A stretch of 5,445 nucleotides of DNA from the NCBI GenBank assembly GCA_003455945.1, contig DMPQ01000470.1, positions 267-5,711 of the forward strand, in the 5' to 3' direction. Below, in pieces: positions 1-4,785 of the stretch (the first letter of the stretch is position 1; every line of letters begins with the position of its first letter). The position numbers and the translations under genes were made by a program. The stretch comes from Planctomycetaceae bacterium (GTDB lineage Bacteria; Planctomycetota; Planctomycetia; Pirellulales; Pirellulaceae). The notes under the pieces are model-generated. The model saw only the letters and a program-made list of their open reading frames with translations. It was not told the origin of the DNA and made no database searches.

Positions 1-1318
1 TTGCGATGCCGATACCGGGAGCCATCGCGACCGCCATCGGTACCAGCATCCGCAGGATCCCGGTCGCCAGATCGAGCGGCGCGACGCTCGTGAAGCTGTC
101 GATCGTCCGCTTCCCCTCGGCGGTGTCGGCCGCGATCGGCCCTCCGGTCAGGCACATCCCGGCCCAAGTCGCCGTCACGCAGAAAGCGGCGATCATCCAG
201 GTGATCAGCTTCAGCACGACACTCTCGGCGTCGACCGCCAGCAGCATGCCGATCGACTGATCGGTCAGGAAGAAGAGGACCGACATCGCCATCGCCGCGC
301 CGAGCACTGCCGGCTGGCGGAACGGGGAGATCATCTCGGCGATCCACTCGCCGGGCAGAAGCGAGTGATTCGGAAGCTGCTCGGCGTCTCGACTCGGTTC
401 CTTCTCGGGCTTCGCCGAGGTCGGGTCGATCTTGTCGGATCGCTCGGCCGATGCCTCCTCGGACGGCTCCGGAACCGGCTCCCCCCAGCGCCGCGTCCGA
501 CTGACCTGCAGCGTCGGATTGAACTTGGCCGCGGCGGCCAATTGCTTTGCCCGCGCCGATTCGACGAGCGGTTCGAGCTCCGGCAATCCGTCCTCGCCGG
601 GGCGTCGAGTCGCCGCGGCCGGAGGGACCGGCGCCTTGCCGGCCAAGGTCCGATCGGGCTTGGCGGTGAACGCCGTCGTGCAGTCGCCACAGACGATCTC
701 GGTCCCGATCTTCGGTGGCTTGACCCACATCACCGATTCGCAGACCGGACACCGGATCCGGATCTCGTCCGCCGACTCGTGCGGCATGCCGTCCAGGCGA
801 ATGCCGTCGGGAGCAGGAAGGTTCGGTCGGGCGGTCGGAGTCGGACCGTCGTCCAGGTCGGCAGCGAGGTCGTCGAGCAGATCGGAAAAGGGGAGCGGTC
901 CGTTCGCGCGCGGCGCGGAGTCGTTCCCCTCGGGCACTTCGAGATCATCGAGTCCGAACGGATCGTCGTTCGAGCCGCGTCGCTCGGGCGACGGAGCCGA
1001 CGAAGAGCTCGCCGGCGTCGTCGGAAAAGGGGACGCCGGTGCCGGCGAGACGGGCATCGACGGCGGACTCGTGACGGGAGGGTTCGCTGCGGCAGGAGGA
1101 GCCGCCGAGACTCCGGCTCGCGAGGCGGCCGGACTTCCGAAGAGATCGTCGTCGTCCGACAGTAACGGAGCGTTCGGCGCGGTCCCTCCCGAGCCCCCTC
1201 CGAGCGATGCCGGCACCTTGAACTGCTTGCCGCAGGCATGACACGAGAAGCGCGAGCCGGCGAGGACCGGGGAGAGTCGATGGCCGATGCCGCAGTGCGG
1301 ACAGGTCAGTTCGATCAT
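1..1318 (-). CDS. Twin zinc-ribbon protein with C-terminal membrane domain (3' end outside window)
   Basis: The frame is open from the ATG at 1318 down to the window edge: 439 codons without a stop, so the C-terminus is missing. Residues 1-36 form a zinc ribbon with cysteines 6, 9, 26 and 29 (CPHCG ... CHACG). Residues about 37-185 are a low-complexity linker rich in Pro, Ser, Ala and Asp, probably disordered. A second ribbon has cysteines 190, 193, 210 and 213 (CPVC ... CGDC) with the same CX2C-X16-CX2C spacing. Another polar linker leads to hydrophobic segments at about 337-355, 367-394 and 418-439, likely membrane helices, with more possibly beyond the edge. AGGAA lies about 10 bases before the ATG and supports this start. 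The Nudix gene ends 85 bases upstream on the same strand, so an operon is possible. Twin N-terminal ribbons suggest a cytoplasmic metal-binding or protein-contact module tethered to the membrane. The specific function is unknown; planctomycetes carry many such proteins (family knowledge, from memory). Confidence 0.88.
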   Translation of the reverse strand, partial: MIELTCPHCGIGHRLSPVLAGSRFSCHACGKQFKVPASLGGGSGGTAPNAPLLSDDDDLFGSPAASRAGVSAAPPAAANPPVTSPPSMPVSPAPASPFPTTPASSSSAPSPERRGSNDDPFGLDDLEVPEGNDSAPRANGPLPFSDLLDDLAADLDDGPTPTARPNLPAPDGIRLDGMPHESADEIRIRCPVCESVMWVKPPKIGTEIVCGDCTTAFTAKPDRTLAGKAPVPPAAATRRPGEDGLPELEPLVESARAKQLAAAAKFNPTLQVSRTRRWGEPVPEPSEEASAERSDKIDPTSAKPEKEPSRDAEQLPNHSLLPGEWIAEMISPFRQPAVLGAAMAMSVLFFLTDQSIGMLLAVDAESVVLKLITWMIAAFCVTATWAGMCLTGGPIAADTAEGKRTIDSFTSVAPLDLATGILRMLVPMAVAMAPGIGIA

Positions 1319-1395
1319 CGGAAGCGAGTTCCTGAACGAGTCGTCGCGGACGAGCGGTCCCACGAACGACGACGTCGTGGCGAGGAGAGCGATCG

Positions 1396-1414
1396 CGCGC
1401 CGTTCAGCGGCGCG
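1396..1414 (-). terminator. GC hairpin spanning the Nudix stop codon
   Basis: CGCGCCG (1396-1402) and CGGCGCG (1408-1414) are perfect complements with a 5-base loop, TTCAG, that contains the Nudix stop codon (1404-1406 on the minus strand). No T-run follows on the minus strand, so a classic intrinsic terminator is not supported. It may slow transcription or protect the 3' end between the Nudix gene and the zinc-ribbon gene. The pairing is seen directly; the role is a guess. Confidence 0.3.
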
Positions 1415-1973
1415 AGCCGCGTTGCAGTTCGTCGGCCAGCGCCGCGTTATCGAGGAAAAAGAGCCCCGAAAAGAGCCGGCTGTCGATCTGGCAACCGTCG
1501 CGCAGCCGATCGCCTAGCCAGCCGATCAGCGACGTGCGCGGAACCTCGTGCAACACGATCGACTCGCTCTCGTCTCCACCTCCCGGCCCGGACCGCTTCA
1601 GGCCGGTCGCCAGAAAGAAGGTGATCACCTCGTCGGTCAGTCCCGCGGAACTCGGGCCGGTGAAGAGCAGCTTCCACGAGCGGGCTTCGTAACCGGTCTC
1701 TTCGAGCAACTCGCGCCGAGCGGCGGTCAGCAGCGATTCGTCTTCGCTCCCCGACACGTCTCCCGCGAGCCCCGCCGGAAACTCGATGACCGGCGCGGCG
1801 AGCGGAACGCGATGCTGCTCGACCAGCAGGACCTTGTCGTCATCGGTCAGAGCGACGATCGTCACCACGCCCGACGCGGCTCGGCGACGGACATAGCTCC
1901 ACCCGCCGCGCGAGACGAGCTGCAGGTGCGAGGTCTCGGCGATCGTCTCCACGGGGGCATCGGCACGGTGCAT
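1404..1973 (-). CDS. Nudix hydrolase, ADP-ribose pyrophosphatase-like
   Basis: This 189-residue protein carries a Nudix box, the Mg-binding catalytic helix that cleaves nucleoside diphosphates linked to another moiety. From the ATG at 1973, PAGL is at 66-69, a conserved-position Glu at 79 and RELLEETGY at 87-95; Glu88, Glu91 and Glu92 are the expected metal ligands. The loop between PAGL and REL is about five residues longer than in the textbook box, as in a sub-group I recall with a PAGLxGD start. SSAGLTDE at about 108-115 resembles the SPG-sDE segment of ADP-ribose pyrophosphatases, the basis for that substrate guess; other NDP-sugars are possible. The same frame continues upstream to 2147, but those 58 residues are Ser/Pro/Arg-rich, unlike the family, and the fold begins soon after Met 1973. 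No ATG, GTG or TTG was seen shortly upstream of 1973, and its ribosome site is weak. It precedes the zinc-ribbon gene on the same strand. Confidence 0.92.
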   Translation of the reverse strand: MHRADAPVETIAETSHLQLVSRGGWSYVRRRAASGVVTIVALTDDDKVLLVEQHRVPLAAPVIEFPAGLAGDVSGSEDESLLTAARRELLEETGYEARSWKLLFTGPSSAGLTDEVITFFLATGLKRSGPGGGDESESIVLHEVPRTSLIGWLGDRLRDGCQIDSRLFSGLFFLDNAALADELQRGSRR

Positions 1974-2266
1974 TCGCTTCTCGCTCGCAAGGGACGTCGG
2001 AGGGCCGACGGCCGGCTTCGACAGGTCGATGACGCTCGGCGGCGGCGAGCGGTCGGGAGAGCGGCTCTCCTCGGCTGCCCAAGATCGTATTCCGGCCGCG
2101 GAAACGCAAACCGAATCGTGCCGTTCGGCGGAGCCGGTCGGCCGCAAGTCGCGCCGGGGGCTCGACCGACCGACGACGATCGGCGAAAACGCTCGACGCG
2201 AACGGCCGATCCGCGAAACGAGAGATTCGCCCCTTCTCGGCCCGAAGATTTCCCGCGAGCCCTTCC
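1974..2266. other. Divergent intergenic region, Nudix / mfnB-like
   Basis: This stretch separates the two divergently transcribed start codons and should hold both promoters. No strong promoter stands out. On the minus strand TACGAT (2089-2084) is a 4/6 match to a -10 box but has no good -35. Two short perfect inverted repeats would fall in the Nudix leader: CGTCGG/CCGACG at 1995-2010 with a 4-base loop, and GGAGAG/CTCTCC at 2056-2070 with a 3-base loop. For the plus-strand gene I see neither a clear -10/-35 pair nor a Shine-Dalgarno sequence. Minus-strand translation here is open to 2147 but looks like non-coding high-GC sequence. Confidence 0.5.
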
Positions 2267-3109
2267 GTGACCCGATTGCTCGTCAGCGTCCGCGATCTCG
2301 AGGAGTTCCGTCGCTGCTGCGCCGCCGGAGTCGACGTCATCGACTTCAAGGAACCCCGTCGCGGACCGCTCGCCGGGACGTCACCGGAACTCTGGCTCCG
2401 AGCGATCGAGGAGCTGTCGGATCGCGACCGCACCGCCATCTCTCCGGCCGGCACCTCCGTCTCTCCGGCCGGCACCGGCGAGGATCGGCGACCGCCGCCG
2501 ATGCTGAGCGTCGCGATGGGGGAACTGATCGACCGGGAGCAGGGGACCGACCGAACGTCACTGGCTCCGCTGCCGGACCGAGGAATCTCGTTCGCGAAAC
2601 TCGGACTCGCCGGCACCGCCGATCGGAACTGGCAGTCGGACTGGGAGCGCTGGCGACGGGAACTCGGGGGGGGAGCCGAAGGGGTATTGGTCGCCTACGC
2701 CGATGCCGCCCTTGCCCGGTCACCCGAGCCGGACGAGCTGCTCGCGTTCGCGATCGAGCGGCAGGTGCGGATGTTGCTGGTCGACACCTTCGACAAGCGC
2801 CGCGGTGACCTACTGACGAGCTTGGCCCCGGTGCGGCTGGAGCGGCTGTTGGCCGAGGCGCACGAGCAAGGGATCTCGGTCGCGCTGGCAGGCTCGCTCG
2901 TCGGTCCGGCACTGGAGCAGGTGCTGGAGCTGCGCCCTGATCTGATCGCCGTGCGCGGAGCGGCTTGCCGAACGGACCGGACCGGCGAGATCGATCCCGA
3001 ACGCCTCGATCGCCTGGTCGCGCTGCGCGATCGTCTCGGCCCCAGTTCGTCGAGCAACGCGATGCGAGCGTCCGGCGCTGCGAGATCGGTCGACTGGCGC
3101 GGCGTCTGA
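2267..3109 (+). CDS. mfnB: MfnB-type (5-formylfuran-3-yl)methyl phosphate synthase (DUF556 family)
   Basis: In archaea MfnB condenses two glyceraldehyde-3-phosphate molecules into the furan phosphate precursor of methanofuran; bacterial homologues serve methylofuran-type cofactors for formaldehyde oxidation. This protein has 280 residues and a TIM-barrel pattern. Family landmarks are all present: LLVSVRD at the N-terminus, VIDFKEP with Asp26 and the Schiff-base Lys28, FAKLGLAG with Lys111, LLVDTFDKRRG with Asp173 and Lys177, ALAGSL at 206-211 and VRGAAC at 229-234. By recalled comparison with the Methanocaldococcus enzyme these match its Asp25, Lys27, Lys85, Asp151 and Lys155. The protein is some 40 residues longer: about 24 sit in an insertion at 50-78 containing a tandem SPAGT repeat, the rest mainly in a Ser-rich tail. 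The start is GTG at 2267, chosen because the family begins right at the first beta strand; no clear ribosome site precedes it. No other cofactor or one-carbon gene is visible. Cytoplasmic. Family assignment is firm; the exact cofactor is inferred. Confidence 0.92.
   Translation: MTRLLVSVRDLEEFRRCCAAGVDVIDFKEPRRGPLAGTSPELWLRAIEELSDRDRTAISPAGTSVSPAGTGEDRRPPPMLSVAMGELIDREQGTDRTSLAPLPDRGISFAKLGLAGTADRNWQSDWERWRRELGGGAEGVLVAYADAALARSPEPDELLAFAIERQVRMLLVDTFDKRRGDLLTSLAPVRLERLLAEAHEQGISVALAGSLVGPALEQVLELRPDLIAVRGAACRTDRTGEIDPERLDRLVALRDRLGPSSSSNAMRASGAARSVDWRGV
2439..2476 (+). repeat. Tandem 21-bp in-frame duplication inside the mfnB-like gene
   Basis: TCTCTCCGGCCGGCACC occurs at 2439-2455 and again at 2460-2476, a period of 21 bases. 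The unit encodes seven residues (ISPAGTS then VSPAGTG). It lies within the stretch that appears inserted relative to archaeal MfnB, and probably forms a flexible surface loop. Confidence 0.85.
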
Positions 3110-3117
3110 AGCGACGA

Positions 3118-3149
3118 TATCCGACACTCGGCGGTATCCGACTCGGCGG
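3118..3149. repeat. Imperfect tandem repeat between convergent genes
   Basis: TATCCGACACTCGGCGG (3118-3134) is followed directly by TATCCGACTCGGCGG (3135-3149), the second copy lacking two bases. A 10-bp palindrome GCGGCGCCGC (3146-3155) overlaps its end. The block fills most of the gap between the stop codons of the mfnB-like gene and the membrane-protein gene. Without a loop or T-run it is not a convincing terminator. Confidence 0.6.
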
Positions 3150-3160
3150 CGCCGCTTCGC

Positions 3161-4495
3161 CTATTCGTCGCGTACCGGCTCGTCCGGTTCCGCGTCGTTC
3201 TTCGGCGGTTCGTTTCGCGGCGGTTCTGCCCCGGGCGTATCCGTCGTCGTCGGCGCGGTCGCGGGCGGTGCGGTCGCGGCGGTCGGTCGGCTCCCCTCAT
3301 CCGATTTCGGTTCGGGGGCCACTTGCCGAGCGTCGAGATCGGGGAGCGACCGGGGATCGCCCCCTTCCGAGAAGAGCTCGTCGAACTCCGTCTCGTCGAC
3401 GTCGCGGCGCAGCAACAGGTAGATGCCGGCGGCGAGCGACCAGAAGCAGGCGAAGCGGAATGCGACGAGCATTGCGCCGACCAATCGTTCCCACAGGGCG
3501 ATCGTTCCCGACGCGAGACGCGGAGGCGTCTCGTCGTCCGCGGCAAGGGTCACCCCTCGTCCCAAACGCTCCGCTTCGGTCATCAGCTCGACCGTCCGCT
3601 CCGCCCCCATCCCCCACGAAACCGACCACCAGGTGACCTGACCGACCTGCATCGCCAGGATCGACGCGACCCAGACCGCTCCGACGGCAATCGCGCCGCC
3701 GACGACCAGATAGAACGCGTAATGGACGGGACGCTGGAACGGATAGGCGAAACCGCGACTGAGTCCGTCGAGCGAATCGGTCCCCTCGGCGGCGACCGTC
3801 ACGATCATCAGCGGCCATCCGAAGAGAATGCCGATCAGCAGGACCGACAGGACGAACGAGACGGCAAGTCCGAGTCCCCAGGCGATCGAGACGATCGCCG
3901 CACCGGCATCCCAGCGCATCACGAGACCGACCGCCGCTCCGACCAGCGCGAGCGGGATGAGCAGCCCGAGCGGGTAGAGCGCCGAGCAGAAGAAGGCGGG
4001 ATAGCGTCGCACGGCGAACTTCAGCGCCTCGATCGGCCCGACATGCTCGTCTCGCCCCAGACGCATCACGGCGATCCGAGCCAGCGCGCCGCCGATCAGA
4101 CTCCAGACCGCCAACGTGCCGAAGGCGCCCCAGATCAGATAGGCAAACTCCTGCAGTCCCGAATCGGGACGGAGCTGCAGCAGCATGGCAAAGGGGGAGG
4201 CGAGGTACTCGGCGACCGGAGCGACGCCGCCGGTATCGGAGCCCGAGATCGGTCTCCCCGGCGACTCGTGCCCTTCGATCACCGCCGCGAACGCGGTCGA
4301 GTCGCGCCACTTGGCGTCGCCGATCGAAAAGACGATCCCGCCGAGGGTCCACCAGAGCGAGCCGGCGAGAACCCCGACCAACGCCAGCAGGACGAGCGTC
4401 GGCGAGGCGGCGAGCGAACCGAGTCGGAAGAGAAGATTCCAGGGGGTCACGCTGCGCCAGTCGATCGTCCTGACGGTCGCTCCTTCAACGGTCAT
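3161..4495 (-). CDS. Multi-pass membrane protein of unknown function, planctomycete-type
   Basis: The 444-residue protein has hydrophobic segments at about 33-57, 119-144, 167-193, 198-236 (long enough for two helices), 259-284 and 338-362, giving six or seven membrane spans. The N-terminus (IDWRSVTPWN) is cytoplasm-like with no signal peptide. A polar region at about 58-118 follows the first span. Two segments look conserved, from memory of planctomycete hypothetical proteins: RDEHVGPIEALKF (148-160) after span 2, and EGTDSLDGLSR (237-247) after the long hydrophobic block. The tail (about 363-444) is acidic and Pro-rich, probably disordered, with a short ATAPP/ATAPT repeat from a 15-base DNA duplication near 3255-3279. 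I chose the ATG at 4495 over the GTG at 4513 because AAAGG sits 7 bases before it. The gene converges on the mfnB-like gene and is divergent from the isomerase gene. I recognise no enzymatic or transport motif; a scaffold or stress-related membrane role cannot be judged. Confidence 0.9.
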   Translation of the reverse strand: MTVEGATVRTIDWRSVTPWNLLFRLGSLAASPTLVLLALVGVLAGSLWWTLGGIVFSIGDAKWRDSTAFAAVIEGHESPGRPISGSDTGGVAPVAEYLASPFAMLLQLRPDSGLQEFAYLIWGAFGTLAVWSLIGGALARIAVMRLGRDEHVGPIEALKFAVRRYPAFFCSALYPLGLLIPLALVGAAVGLVMRWDAGAAIVSIAWGLGLAVSFVLSVLLIGILFGWPLMIVTVAAEGTDSLDGLSRGFAYPFQRPVHYAFYLVVGGAIAVGAVWVASILAMQVGQVTWWSVSWGMGAERTVELMTEAERLGRGVTLAADDETPPRLASGTIALWERLVGAMLVAFRFACFWSLAAGIYLLLRRDVDETEFDELFSEGGDPRSLPDLDARQVAPEPKSDEGSRPTAATAPPATAPTTTDTPGAEPPRNEPPKNDAEPDEPVRDE

Positions 4496-4502
4496 CGCAT
4501 CG

Positions 4503-4507
4503 CCTTT
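4503..4507 (-). promoter_or_regulatory. Shine-Dalgarno AAAGG deciding the membrane-protein start
   Basis: On the minus strand AAAGG ends 7 bases before the ATG at 4495. It lies inside the six extra codons that a GTG start at 4513 would add, so it argues for the ATG. Confidence 0.55.
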
Positions 4508-4584
4508 GCGCACGCGTCGAGCCGGAACCGATCTCCGGGCGGCGTTGCGCGGAGGGCTCCGGCATTCCGGCCGGGTCGTCGGCG

Positions 4585-4613
4585 ATTCTAACGATCGGGC
4601 GGAGTCTCGTCAG
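4585..4613 (-). promoter_or_regulatory. Candidate sigma-70 promoter for the membrane-protein gene
   Basis: On the minus strand CTGACG (4613-4608, 4/6 match to TTGACA) and TAGAAT (4590-4585, 5/6 match to TATAAT) are separated by exactly 17 bases. Transcription would begin near 4578 and leave a leader of about 80 bases before the ATG at 4495. The -10 box is unusually AT-rich for this GC-rich region. This is a motif match only. Confidence 0.4.
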
Positions 4614-4699
4614 CCGAGTCGACGGGGCGAGCGAGAGAAACCGGGGTGGGCCGACCGGTTGCACGGACGGCGTCCCCTGTGGTGAACTCTAGGCGCCTC

Positions 4700-4733
4700 G
4701 CCGGGGAGACGGACGATTCCCCGCCTCCCCGGC
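4700..4733 (+). promoter_or_regulatory. 9-bp inverted repeat upstream of the uronate isomerase gene
   Basis: GCCGGGGAG (4700-4708) pairs perfectly with CTCCCCGGC (4725-4733) across a 16-base loop, about 52 bases before the ATG at 4786. It could be an operator half-site pair for a regulator of uronate use, or a leader hairpin. No T-run follows on the plus strand, so it is not an obvious terminator. An alternative pairing GGGGA/TCCCC lies within the same stretch. Confidence 0.4.
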
Positions 4734-4785
4734 CTCCGCTCCCGCGCTCCCTTCGACCGCATCTCCTCCGCGACGAAAGCCTCCG

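Larger units (their letters stand above)
4496..4785. other. Divergent intergenic region, membrane protein / uronate isomerase
   Basis: This region separates two divergent start codons. It contains a candidate minus-strand promoter (4585-4613), a ribosome site for the membrane protein, and a 9-bp inverted repeat (4700-4733) in front of the isomerase gene. A weak plus-strand candidate is TTGCAC (4659-4664) with a poor -10 (TGAACT, 4683-4688) 18 bases downstream. From about 4734 to 4775 the plus strand is pyrimidine-rich with no ribosome site of note. No open frame here looks coding. Confidence 0.6.

Noticed and set aside
882..1033. 13-bp direct repeat TCGGAAAAGGGGA at 882-894 and 1021-1033
   Set aside because: The copies fall in different reading frames of the linker region with unrelated flanks, so chance or codon bias is the simplest explanation.
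365..1241. Two overlapping plus-strand open frames of 266-269 codons
   Set aside because: They are antisense to the zinc-ribbon gene, which has paired CxxC motifs and membrane helices. The antisense products are Arg- or Ser/Gly-rich without a recognisable fold.
1360..1380. Inverted repeat CCACGA/TCGTGG between the Nudix and zinc-ribbon genes
   Set aside because: A 6-bp stem with a 9-base loop and no T-run is within chance expectation for this composition.
1974..2147. In-frame upstream extension of the Nudix gene by 58 codons
   Set aside because: The extra residues are Ser/Pro/Arg-rich with no family resemblance, and the Nudix fold begins soon after the ATG at 1973. They lie in the spacer to a divergent gene.
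2029..2808. 259-codon plus-strand frame overlapping the mfnB-like gene
   Set aside because: It is very Arg-rich and overlaps a gene whose catalytic residues are all identifiable in another frame.
3323..4591. 422-codon plus-strand open frame
   Set aside because: It lies antisense to the membrane-protein gene. Its product is an Arg/Asp/Gln-rich, non-globular composition typical of the opposite strand of a GC-rich gene.
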